A stretch of 64,000 nt of DNA from assembly GCF_001625565.1 (NCBI RefSeq), contig NZ_AUXS01000064.1, positions 62,001 to 126,000 of the forward strand, written 5' to 3'. Positions 8,261 through 16,098 of this stretch are shown here, piece after piece. Origin of the DNA: Pseudoalteromonas luteoviolacea NCIMB 1944 (GTDB taxonomy: Bacteria > Pseudomonadota > Gammaproteobacteria > Enterobacterales > Alteromonadaceae). Both the position numbers and the translations under genes were made by a program. Positions within the stretch are counted from its first letter, which is position 1. Each line of letters opens with the position of its first letter. The notes beneath the pieces were generated by a model that saw only the letters and a program-made list of their open reading frames with translations, did no database searches and was not told the DNA's origin.

Positions 8261-8876
8261 GCTGCTCTCCCAACTCAACTTTTAACTTTTTAAGTGCCAA
8301 GCGTAACCGTGATTTGACGGTTCCAACAGGTATACCTAGATGCTGTGCTAATTGCTCTTGCGTCATATCCTCAAAATAGACACCGACTACAACGTCGCGC
8401 TGCGCCGCTGGCAGACTCTTGATTTTTTCTTTAAGTTGGTTTGTTTGTAAATGATCTTTGAAGCTTCTTTCGCAAACTTGCTCATCGTGGAAAAGAGGCC
8501 ATATCTCTTCGCTAAGATTGTCCTCTTTGTTACTTTTTACTTTTCTCAAAGCGTCGAAAGATGCGTTTCTCATTATCGTATACACCCACGTGGTCGCTGC
8601 GCCTTTATCTTGGTGATAAAGCTTTGCTTTTCTCCATACCGACGTCATAGTGTCTTGAACGAGTTCCATCGCCATGGCCTCTGAACCAAACTGCTTAATG
8701 CCGAAACGCTTTATTTTCGGCGCAAAGTATGAAAATAGGTAAGCGTATGCTTTTTTATCTGCATTGTTTGCTACATTCACTAATGCTGCCGTTAGCTGCT
8801 CTGAAGGGGTTTCTTGCATCCCTACGCTTTTACCTTTTATTGTACGGCAATCGCTTGATTGCTCTAAACTAACCAT
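8253..8876 (-). CDS. rpoE: ECF RNA polymerase sigma factor, RpoE of the RpoE-ChrR (ECF11) type
   Basis: A 207-residue extracytoplasmic-function sigma factor. Region 2 covers roughly residues 40-105 (YLFSYFAPKIKRFG, ELVQDTMTSVWRKAKLY, WVYTIMRNASFDALRK); region 4 covers roughly 145-200 with the helix-turn-helix MTQEQLAQHLGIPVGTVKSRL. Pairing with ChrR assigns it to the ECF11 group that answers singlet oxygen; it is not the envelope-stress RpoE of E. coli. It heads the operon ending at 360, and a sequence matching the group's promoter pattern lies at 8908-8937, so it probably controls itself. An internal ATG at codon 20 is an alternative start; I kept the upstream one. Confidence 0.95.
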   Translation of the reverse strand: MVSLEQSSDCRTIKGKSVGMQETPSEQLTAALVNVANNADKKAYAYLFSYFAPKIKRFGIKQFGSEAMAMELVQDTMTSVWRKAKLYHQDKGAATTWVYTIMRNASFDALRKVKSNKEDNLSEEIWPLFHDEQVCERSFKDHLQTNQLKEKIKSLPAAQRDVVVGVYFEDMTQEQLAQHLGIPVGTVKSRLRLALKKLKVELGEQHD

Positions 8877-8907
8877 AATTTAACGCTCTGAGTCAGTAAC
8901 ATATTAG

Positions 8908-8937
8908 TCTATACGAATGGCTTTGACATTCAGATCA
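8908..8937 (-). promoter_or_regulatory. Predicted RpoE (ECF11) promoter of the rpoE-chrR operon
   Basis: On the minus strand TGATCT (8932-8937) is followed after exactly 18 bases by TATAGA (8908-8913), about 32 bases before the rpoE ATG. This matches the TGATC-N18-TA pattern known for RpoE/ChrR-group promoters. The -35 element overlaps the stop codon region of the upstream LON-domain gene. Autoregulation is inferred. Confidence 0.65.
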
Positions 8938-9507
8938 CCCTGTTTCATCAAAAATCTCAAAAAGAACATTGGCAACTGCTTGATAAGAGTGACAACTCTG
9001 TATTTTTTGCTTTTGGTCTAAAGTCAGAGGGAGCAACTCTAGCCATCTAGCAGCTACCCAAATTGGATCTGCATAGTTCTTTTTCTTGTACAAGTCGTTC
9101 AGCTCTGTGTTGATAACAAAAAGGTCTCTCAATAAATCAGCAAGACGTTCGTGATAAATGAAATTGCCGTCTTGCAAATCCCAAAGCGGTGCGTTTATTG
9201 GCTCGCACCAAGCATGTTTCAAGTTTAGATCATCAACCTCTGTATCTAAAATACTTACCCTGCTCCTTGCATACACATCTATTAACAGCTGCCCTGCTTG
9301 GTCTTGGGAAAAGTCTACAATTTCTACATAAACGCCCTCAGTCGACACTTTGGAAGAACGTGTTTTATCACTATGGCAAAGCACAAAGCCATTCCTCTCT
9401 TTCATCGCGACCTTTACCATGTGAAGATAGCGCGGCTCAAAAATACGTAATCGCGTATACCCTTGCGGCAAAATATATATAGATAAAGGGAAAAGTGCTC
9501 GTTTCAT
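8935..9507 (-). CDS. LON peptidase substrate-binding domain protein
   Basis: A 190-residue protein consisting of a LON N-terminal (PUA-like) domain without ATPase or protease parts. Typical family sequence is seen at the start, LFPLSIYILPQGYTRLRIFEPRYLHMV, followed by VYVEIVDFSQDQAGQLLIDV. Stand-alone LON-domain proteins are widespread and poorly characterised; a role in protein quality control or substrate recognition is only a guess. Its stop codon lies within the -35 element of the rpoE promoter, and it has its own upstream match to the same promoter pattern (9537-9566), so it may belong to the RpoE regulon and read through into rpoE. Confidence 0.9.
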   Translation of the reverse strand: MKRALFPLSIYILPQGYTRLRIFEPRYLHMVKVAMKERNGFVLCHSDKTRSSKVSTEGVYVEIVDFSQDQAGQLLIDVYARSRVSILDTEVDDLNLKHAWCEPINAPLWDLQDGNFIYHERLADLLRDLFVINTELNDLYKKKNYADPIWVAARWLELLPLTLDQKQKIQSCHSYQAVANVLFEIFDETG

Positions 9508-9536
9508 ATTGACTTAGTCATGTTAATTTCTAAGTG

Positions 9537-9566
9537 TTTTTACGCCTCCTAGCTAAAATCCGATCA
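9537..9566 (-). promoter_or_regulatory. Possible second RpoE-type promoter, before the LON-domain gene
   Basis: On the minus strand TGATCG (9561-9566) is followed after 18 bases by TAAAAA (9537-9542), 30 bases before the LON-domain gene start. It has the spacing and TGATC core of the rpoE promoter nearby, but the -10 element is a weaker match. Confidence 0.35.
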
Positions 9567-9614
9567 ACTCAAAGTTTGAAATTTCCCGTCACATGTGCTT
9601 TTTAGAGATAACAA

Positions 9615-9920
9615 TCAGCGCCAAAGGTATTTTTTAAGTGCAACACGCCCTGAAGTTACCGCAACGCCCTCAGCTTGTAGCTTTGTGCTTTGAGTCTGAA
9701 ATTTGTCGCTATCAAGAGGAAACGAGATCTTGCCTTGGCTATTTATCACTCTATGCCAGGGGAGCGTGCTGTCCTTTGGCAATTTTTTCAGTAAATAGCC
9801 AACAGCTCTGGCATGTTTAGGCGCACCTGCCAGCTTTGCGATCTGCCCGTAAGTCGCTACCTGCCCCTGCGGAATTGCACCTATTAATGTATACACATTT
9901 TGTTTAAATTCATCGTTCAC
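9615..9920 (-). CDS. Alkyltransferase-like protein (ATL)
   Basis: A 101-residue protein of the MGMT family in which the alkyl-accepting cysteine is replaced: the normal PCHRV motif reads PWHRV here (residues 54-58). Such ATL proteins bind O6-alkylguanine lesions without repairing them and flag the site for nucleotide excision repair. The rest of the DNA-binding domain is present (IPQGQVATYGQIAKLAG, ARAVGYLLKKLP). The length is that of E. coli YbaZ/Atl. Its ATG lies 11 bases inside the end of the LysR gene, so the two are co-transcribed. Confidence 0.93.
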   Translation of the reverse strand: MNDEFKQNVYTLIGAIPQGQVATYGQIAKLAGAPKHARAVGYLLKKLPKDSTLPWHRVINSQGKISFPLDSDKFQTQSTKLQAEGVAVTSGRVALKKYLWR

Positions 9921-10803
9921 TGTATTGCTTACCTAACTCTTTAAACCCTGCCCATAGATACTGAGCCACCGAGCCTTGATGTGGCAAGTGCCGTCTAAAT
10001 GCATGAATATCAACGGTAAACTGATCTTGCTTATCAGACACCCTGATTTGTTCCAAAAGCCCTTGCTCGAGCTCTTTTTCGCAATGATTTAGCGTCACGA
10101 TCGCAAAACCCATGCCTTGTAAAAGAAACATTTTAATGGTTGCGATATCATCTAACTTCATAACACTGCGACTTTTAGAATACTCTAGGCGATCGCTGTC
10201 AAATTCAAAACCACTTTCTGTCATCGCTAAGCAGGGATATTGGTTTAACTCATCAAATGTTAGCTTGTTGGGTATCAACCCCTTTTTAGCGACTAACCCA
10301 AGAGTTACTTCACCAATTGCAACCGACTCCAAATCTCCCGTTGCATGGAACAAATTAAACCATGGGCCAACTCCAATATCAGATATCCCTTGATTGACTC
10401 TATCTAGAGCGACAAATCGCTTTCCGCTTGTGATCTCAAACGCTGTTGAAGGAAACTGTCTGAAGGTTTTTTTTATCAATTCATTGCAATTGTAGTCATA
10501 ACTCATTGCCTCATAACAGATATTAAATTTAGGCTCATTCCCTTGCGCAAAGTCCGCGGCCATTGCTTTGAGATTCTCATGGTGTTCAATTAATTTAACA
10601 GCCTCTTTATAAAATCTCGCTCCCTGCTCTGTTAATTTAATGCGGTACTCTTCTCGCGTAACCAGTGGAAAGCCCAGTTCAGTGCTTAACCGTTTTAGGG
10701 CCTGAGTTACGGCTGGCTGTGTTTTGAACAATCGTTTGGCAGCATCATTAAGACTTTGAGAATGCGCCACAACGTGAAGTACTTCTAAATCTGACAACTT
10801 CAT
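9910..10803 (-). CDS. LysR family transcriptional regulator
   Basis: A 297-residue LysR-type regulator: N-terminal winged helix (LHVVAHSQSLNDAAKRLFKTQPAVTQALKRL, residues 9-39) and a C-terminal periplasmic-binding-like effector domain from about residue 90. It is divergent from the RND efflux operon across a 107-base AT-rich gap, the classical arrangement for a LysR regulator that controls its neighbour; effector and target are inferred only from position. The downstream ATL gene overlaps its end. Confidence 0.93.
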   Translation of the reverse strand: MKLSDLEVLHVVAHSQSLNDAAKRLFKTQPAVTQALKRLSTELGFPLVTREEYRIKLTEQGARFYKEAVKLIEHHENLKAMAADFAQGNEPKFNICYEAMSYDYNCNELIKKTFRQFPSTAFEITSGKRFVALDRVNQGISDIGVGPWFNLFHATGDLESVAIGEVTLGLVAKKGLIPNKLTFDELNQYPCLAMTESGFEFDSDRLEYSKSRSVMKLDDIATIKMFLLQGMGFAIVTLNHCEKELEQGLLEQIRVSDKQDQFTVDIHAFRRHLPHQGSVAQYLWAGFKELGKQYSER

Positions 10804-10910
10804 AAACTTTATTTATTAAAACCCTAATTATTTATAATTTTTATTTTAGTACTATTTTATATATCCTGCACTACATTATCTTAGGAGTCATACATTTCGG
10901 AGTAACTTAA

Positions 10911-11990
10911 GTGTTCAAACGCGTACTCGTATTATCATCCGCACTTTTACTTGGCGCCTGCCAAGATGAAGTTATCCAATCACCTACTGAAGACTTGGTT
11001 AGGCCTGTAAAATTGCATACAGTCAGTGATCCAGCTGCTGCAACTCTCAGGCACTTTCCTGCTGAAGTCGTTGCCAACCAAGGGTCATACCTTGCTTTTC
11101 GCGTTAATGGCGAATTGATCGACTTCCCAATCTTAGCTGGGCAAGAGGTTAAAAAAGGGCAATTACTGGCTAAATTAGATCCCGAAGATTTTGAGCTACA
11201 GTTTCAACAACGTAAAGCACAATACGAACTTGCAGCACTGCAATTGAATAGAATTGAATCTCTATTTAACAAATCTACTGCAAGTAAAGCCGAATACGAT
11301 CAGGCCCTTGCAAATAAACAAGTAACTGAATCTGCATACCGAATAGCGCAAACAAATTTAGAAAATAGCGAGCTTCGAGCTCCTTTTGATGGCACAGTCG
11401 CAAAAGTATTTGTTAAAAACTTTGAAAATATAGTCGCAAAGCAAAACATCTTGAGGCTTGAGACGCGTGACCGTATGGATGTCGTGATTCAAGTACCTGA
11501 AAAACTAGTTGCCCGTGTTAATAAAGATCTAGATTATCATCCAACCGTTGTATTTGACGGGTTTCCTGATAAATCATATACACTTACTATCAAGGAGTGG
11601 GATACACAAGCAGATCCGGTAACTTTAACTTATAAAGTCGTATTTTCTTTACCGATCCCTGAAGACTTCAACCTGTTTGCGGGCATGACAGGCCACGTAT
11701 ATATTGACCCAAGCAAAGTGATGAATCTGCAAAAGAAAACGCTGTTAATTCCAAATGAAGCGGTGTTTTCTGTTCAAAATGAAAAAATCGACAACAACCA
11801 TTATGTTTGGGTCTATAACTCTGAAACAAGCACTGTCACAAAGCGCCATATTAAGCTGGGTGAAATGCGAGAATCCAGCATTGAAGTTGTGTCTGGGTTA
11901 GAGGCGGGTGAGATTGTGGTTGCGGCTGGCGTACATTACCTTAAAGAAAACCTGAAAGTGAGACCTTGGACTAAAGAGCGAGGCTTATAA
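10911..11990 (+). CDS. RND efflux periplasmic adaptor lipoprotein
   Basis: A 359-residue membrane-fusion protein that links an inner-membrane RND pump to an outer-membrane channel. It begins with a lipoprotein signal (LLLGAC, lipidated Cys at 17). A biotinyl-lipoyl-like half appears near residues 55-85 (FRVNGELIDFPILAGQEVKKGQLLAKLD), then a helical hairpin about 90-140, the second lipoyl half ELRAPFDGTVAKVF, and a beta-barrel domain. The start is GTG at 10911 with GGAG nine bases upstream. The permease gene follows two bases after the stop. No outer-membrane channel gene is adjacent, so TolC or a similar protein would be supplied from elsewhere. Confidence 0.95.
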   Translation: MFKRVLVLSSALLLGACQDEVIQSPTEDLVRPVKLHTVSDPAAATLRHFPAEVVANQGSYLAFRVNGELIDFPILAGQEVKKGQLLAKLDPEDFELQFQQRKAQYELAALQLNRIESLFNKSTASKAEYDQALANKQVTESAYRIAQTNLENSELRAPFDGTVAKVFVKNFENIVAKQNILRLETRDRMDVVIQVPEKLVARVNKDLDYHPTVVFDGFPDKSYTLTIKEWDTQADPVTLTYKVVFSLPIPEDFNLFAGMTGHVYIDPSKVMNLQKKTLLIPNEAVFSVQNEKIDNNHYVWVYNSETSTVTKRHIKLGEMRESSIEVVSGLEAGEIVVAAGVHYLKENLKVRPWTKERGL

Positions 11991-11992
11991 TT

Positions 11993-14900
11993 ATGAGCTT
12001 AGCAAGTTGGTCAATCGAAAATAAGGTCATTAGTGCGATGTTCGCTGTATTGCTATTTGCAGCGGGTGCCGTGTCTTACTTTGGCCTTGGGCAATTAGAA
12101 GACCCTGAATTTACACTTAAAAAAGCTATGGTGATAACCGTCTACCCAGGTGCATCACCACAACAAGTCGAAGAAGAAGTTACATACCCCATTGAAAATG
12201 CAATACAAAGTCTGCCATATGTCGATTACGTAACTTCAATTTCATCTCCTGGAAAGTCGCAAATTTCTGTTGAGATGAAAAGTACTTATCGTAAGGAAGA
12301 TCTCAAACAAATATGGGATGAGCTAAGACGAAAAATTAATGACCTCAGCCCGCGCCTGCCTGCGGGTGTTCAGCCGCCAACAATAATGGATGACTTTGCC
12401 GATGTATATGGCATGTTGTATGGCGTAACAGGGGCCGGCTATACCTATGACGAGTTAAAAGATTATGTAGATTTTTTACGCCGCGAGTTAGTTTTAGTGG
12501 ATGGTGTGAGCAAGGTAACAGTCGCTGGTGAGCAACAAGCCCAAGTGATCGTTGAAATATCCACACAGAAAATGTCGCAACTAGGTATTTCGCCGAATCA
12601 TATTTTTTCACTGCTGCAAACTCAAAACACAGTGTCCAATGCGGGAAAAATACGAGTTGGTAACGAGTCTATACGCCTCCACCCTACAGGTGAGTTTTCT
12701 GATGTATCTGAGCTGGAAAACCTGCTCATTTCTCAGCCTGGCGCGAGAGAACTGATCTATCTAGGTGATGTCGCTACTGTTTCAAGAGAGTATCAAGAAG
12801 TACCAAATCATATTACTCGTTTTAACAACAACAGAGCCCTGTTGGTTGGTATTTCATTTACATCAGGTGTAAACGTGGTTGATGTCGGCATAGCTATCAA
12901 TAAAAGGTTAGCTGAGCTCGAATACCAAAAACCATATGGTATTGAAATAAATAGTGTTTATAACCAACCAGCTGAAGTTAAAAAGTCAGTTGACGGATTT
13001 ATCGTCAGCTTACTTGAAGCGGTCGCGATTGTTATCATAGTACTGCTCATTTTTATGGGCGTTAAAAGCGGTATTTTAATTGGTGGTATTTTACTGCTGA
13101 CCGTGCTTGGCACATTTATCTTTATGAAATTGTTTGCAATTGATTTGCAACGTATCTCACTTGGCGCGCTTATTATCGCCCTCGGCATGCTAGTCGATAA
13201 TGCAATCGTGATCACCGAAGGTATCCTGATAAACCTCAAGCGCGGTCAAACAAAAATTAAAGCGGCTGTAAATATTGTTGAGCAAACCAAGTGGCCACTG
13301 CTAGGTGCGACGGTAATTGGTATCACCGCGTTTGCACCGATAGGCTTAAGTTCCGATGCCAGCGGAGAGTTTGCAGGCTCTCTGTTTTGGGTTCTATTCA
13401 TTTCACTGCTTTTAAGCTGGGTTACAGCCATCACGCTTACGCCATTTTTTGCGAATATGTTGTTCAAAGAAGAAATCAAAACCGGGGAAAGCACGCAACA
13501 AAGCGATCCGTACCAAGGCGCGATTTTTACAGCCTACAAAGCCTTGTTGGGCTTCAGTCTGCGTTACAGATGGACCACAGTCATCTTCATGGTCGCTTTA
13601 TTAGGCAGTTCGGTTGTCGGATTCAAATCGGTTAAACAATCATTCTTCCCTGCATCGAATACGCCCATGTTTTATGTCGATTACTGGAATTACCAAGGCG
13701 CCGATATTCGTTCAACATCTGAAAATGTTAAGAAGCTTGAAGCTTTCTTAAAGCGCCATGATGCAGTTACAGATGTGACGGCAACTGTTGGCCAAGGTGC
13801 GCCAAGGTTTATGCTGACATACAGTCCAGAAAAGCAATATGACGCTTATGGTCAGCTCATTATTCGTGTTAAGACCCGCGAAGACGTCACTGACATGATT
13901 GCTAAAGTCCGCCACTTTAGTGCTGAAAATGAGTTAGATGGGCAATTAAAAATCAAACGCATGGAAATTGGCCCTTCTACCGATGCCAAAATTGAAGCTA
14001 GATTTTCTGGACCGGACCCTGTCGTATTGCGCCAACTGGCCAATGAAGCGAAATCTATCTTAGCGAAAGACACTGGTGCGCACAGCATTAAGGACGACTG
14101 GCGACAGCGTAGCAAGGTATTACAACCGGTCTTCAATGAGCAAAAAGCACGTCGATTAGGGATCAGTAAGTCTGATTTAGATCAGCTCCTGCTCACTAGT
14201 GTCTCTGGTAAGCAAGTTGGCTTATACCGAGACGGTACGCAAATGCTACCAATTGTTGCTCGCTCGCCAGAGGCGGAGCGATACAGTGTTGAAAGTTTGC
14301 AAGATCTACAGGTGTTTAGTCCGGTATTAAACGTGTATGTACCTGTGAGCCAGATTGTCGACAAATTTGAGGTTGTGTGGGAAGACAGTTTAATCATGCG
14401 CCGAGATAGAAAACGCACCATTACCGTTATGGCTGATCACGATGTTATTGGCAATGAAACGCCAGCCAAGCTCTTTGCACGCATTAAGGGAGATATTGAA
14501 GCAATAGAGCTCCCTGTCGGCTACAAAATGGAATGGGGTGGCGAGTATGAGTCTTCCTCCAAAGCACAGACTGCAATATTCGGTTCGTTACCTCTTGGCT
14601 ATCTAAGTATGTTTATGATCACCGTATTACTATTTAATTCAATCAAAAAGCCTCTAGTAATATGGAGCACCGTGCCTCTGGCAATTATTGGTGTAACCGC
14701 AGGGTTAGTGGTATTCCAAGCCCCCTTTAGCTTTATGGCTCTATTAGGGTTGTTGAGCCTGTCAGGTATGTTAATTAAAAACGGGATTGTTTTAATGGAT
14801 CAAATCAATCTTGAAGTAGATAGTGGAAAAGCGCCATATCAAGCCGTCTTTGATTCTGGCGTTAGCCGTGTGAGGCCTGTTTCAATGGCCGCAATCACCA

Positions 14901-15058
14901 CCATACTTGGTATGATCCCACTGCTATTTGATGTGTTCTTTAAGTCTATGGCCGTAACAATCATGTTTGGGTTAGGGTTTGCTACAATTTTAACGCTCAT
15001 CGTTATCCCTGTAGTTTATTGCTTAGTATTTAAAATTAAAGCACCTACAACAGCATAA
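11993..15058 (+). CDS. RND efflux transporter permease (HAE1-like)
   Basis: A 1021-residue inner-membrane pump of the RND superfamily with the usual duplicated layout: one N-terminal helix, a large periplasmic loop, six helices (about 335-500), a second helix and loop, and five C-terminal helices. Conserved pieces include VYPGASPQQVEEEVTYPIENA and GLLSLSGMLIKNGIVLMDQI. In transmembrane helix 4 the usual pair of aspartates of AcrB (DD at 407-408) reads LGMLVDNAIVITEG, that is D followed by N, as in one subset of RND pumps. The substrate cannot be read from the sequence. It is co-transcribed with the adaptor gene and ends at a strong hairpin terminator. Confidence 0.95.
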   Translation: MSLASWSIENKVISAMFAVLLFAAGAVSYFGLGQLEDPEFTLKKAMVITVYPGASPQQVEEEVTYPIENAIQSLPYVDYVTSISSPGKSQISVEMKSTYRKEDLKQIWDELRRKINDLSPRLPAGVQPPTIMDDFADVYGMLYGVTGAGYTYDELKDYVDFLRRELVLVDGVSKVTVAGEQQAQVIVEISTQKMSQLGISPNHIFSLLQTQNTVSNAGKIRVGNESIRLHPTGEFSDVSELENLLISQPGARELIYLGDVATVSREYQEVPNHITRFNNNRALLVGISFTSGVNVVDVGIAINKRLAELEYQKPYGIEINSVYNQPAEVKKSVDGFIVSLLEAVAIVIIVLLIFMGVKSGILIGGILLLTVLGTFIFMKLFAIDLQRISLGALIIALGMLVDNAIVITEGILINLKRGQTKIKAAVNIVEQTKWPLLGATVIGITAFAPIGLSSDASGEFAGSLFWVLFISLLLSWVTAITLTPFFANMLFKEEIKTGESTQQSDPYQGAIFTAYKALLGFSLRYRWTTVIFMVALLGSSVVGFKSVKQSFFPASNTPMFYVDYWNYQGADIRSTSENVKKLEAFLKRHDAVTDVTATVGQGAPRFMLTYSPEKQYDAYGQLIIRVKTREDVTDMIAKVRHFSAENELDGQLKIKRMEIGPSTDAKIEARFSGPDPVVLRQLANEAKSILAKDTGAHSIKDDWRQRSKVLQPVFNEQKARRLGISKSDLDQLLLTSVSGKQVGLYRDGTQMLPIVARSPEAERYSVESLQDLQVFSPVLNVYVPVSQIVDKFEVVWEDSLIMRRDRKRTITVMADHDVIGNETPAKLFARIKGDIEAIELPVGYKMEWGGEYESSSKAQTAIFGSLPLGYLSMFMITVLLFNSIKKPLVIWSTVPLAIIGVTAGLVVFQAPFSFMALLGLLSLSGMLIKNGIVLMDQINLEVDSGKAPYQAVFDSGVSRVRPVSMAAITTILGMIPLLFDVFFKSMAVTIMFGLGFATILTLIVIPVVYCLVFKIKAPTTA

Positions 15059-15068
15059 CTGAATCATG

Positions 15069-15098
15069 AAAATGGCCGCATTAGCGGCCATTTTTTTT
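15069..15098. terminator. Bidirectional rho-independent terminator between RND operon and rluF
   Basis: An 11-base perfect stem (AAAATGGCCGC and GCGGCCATTTT) with a four-base loop, followed by eight T on the plus strand. It ends the RND operon; on the minus strand the stem includes the last codons and stop of rluF. Confidence 0.9.
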
Positions 15099-15986
15099 GT
15101 TTAGAGAAAGTGTTCCTTTCACTCTTTCAGGCTTTTTGCCCGGTTTACGTTTTCCTTTTTCAGGTCGAGCTTGCCTAGTTTTATCTTTCGTTCGTTGATT
15201 GTCTGAATTACGCTTTGGAGCGAACTTTTCTTTTGAGCCAGCTCTTTTTTTGTCATCAACGGACGCTTCTTCTGTTTTTGATGATCCTTCAATCGATGCA
15301 TTTATTTCAGCCATTTCAGCCTCACTTAAATGTCGCCATTCGCCAGCCCTTAGTCCATTCAGGTTGACATTCATGATCCTAACACGTTTAAGTGTCTGCA
15401 CTTCATAGCCAAAATATTCACACATACGACGGATTTGTCTGTTCAAGCCTTGCGTTAATGTAATGGTGAATTTCTTGGCCCCTGTTTTCTTAACAAAGCA
15501 TTTTTTTGTTACCGTACCAAGGATCGGCACTCCTGAGCGCATGCCATGTATAAACTTATCGTCGATGGCTTTATCAACCGTGACAATATACTCTTTCTCA
15601 TGGTTATTTCCTGCGCGCAATATTTTGTTAACGATATCTCCTTCATTGGTAAGAAAGATCAATCCTTCTGAAGGCCTATCTAATCGGCCTATAGGGAAAA
15701 TTCGCTCTGGATAATTTATCGCATTAACGATGTTGCTTTTTATCTTACGCTCAGTAGTACACGTAACACCAACGGGCTTGTTATAGGCGATATAAACACG
15801 CTTTGGTTTGGATTTTAACGGCTTGTTGTCAACCAAAATATTATCGGAATCAGTTACTTTCAACCCCATTTCAGCAACCTGCCCATTGACTGAAACTCTG
15901 CCATCACTGATGAGAGTATCGGCTTCTCTTCGGCTGCAAAACCCGGTCTCACTGATATACTTGTTTAATCGTTTTGGTGTATCCAC
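15081..15986 (-). CDS. rluF: 23S rRNA pseudouridine(2604) synthase
   Basis: A 301-residue pseudouridine synthase. An N-terminal S4 RNA-binding domain (RLNKYISETGFCSRREADTLI) is followed by the catalytic domain with the active-site aspartate in PIGRLDRPSEGLIFLTNEGD. The stretch VNKILRAGNNHEKEYIVTVDK and the block LTQGLNRQIRRMCEYFGYEVQTLKRVRIMNV agree closely with E. coli RluF, which modifies U2604 of 23S rRNA, rather than RluB or RluE. The C-terminal tail of about 75 residues is rich in Lys, Arg and Asp/Glu and probably disordered, as in E. coli. It is a single gene converging on the RND operon. Confidence 0.93.
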   Translation of the reverse strand: MDTPKRLNKYISETGFCSRREADTLISDGRVSVNGQVAEMGLKVTDSDNILVDNKPLKSKPKRVYIAYNKPVGVTCTTERKIKSNIVNAINYPERIFPIGRLDRPSEGLIFLTNEGDIVNKILRAGNNHEKEYIVTVDKAIDDKFIHGMRSGVPILGTVTKKCFVKKTGAKKFTITLTQGLNRQIRRMCEYFGYEVQTLKRVRIMNVNLNGLRAGEWRHLSEAEMAEINASIEGSSKTEEASVDDKKRAGSKEKFAPKRNSDNQRTKDKTRQARPEKGKRKPGKKPERVKGTLSLNKKNGR

Positions 15987-16098
15987 GCCATTCTCAATGT
16001 TCTAAAAAAACATAATTGTATAACGATTCAAACATAAAATGAATCACATAGCTCAGACGTGACGCGCTTGAAACCCTTTTATGCTAAGTATCCAAGCA

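Noticed and set aside
15119..15301. Small basic frame inside the rluF C-terminal tail
   Set aside because: Frame-shifted reading of the Lys/Arg-rich tail of RluF.
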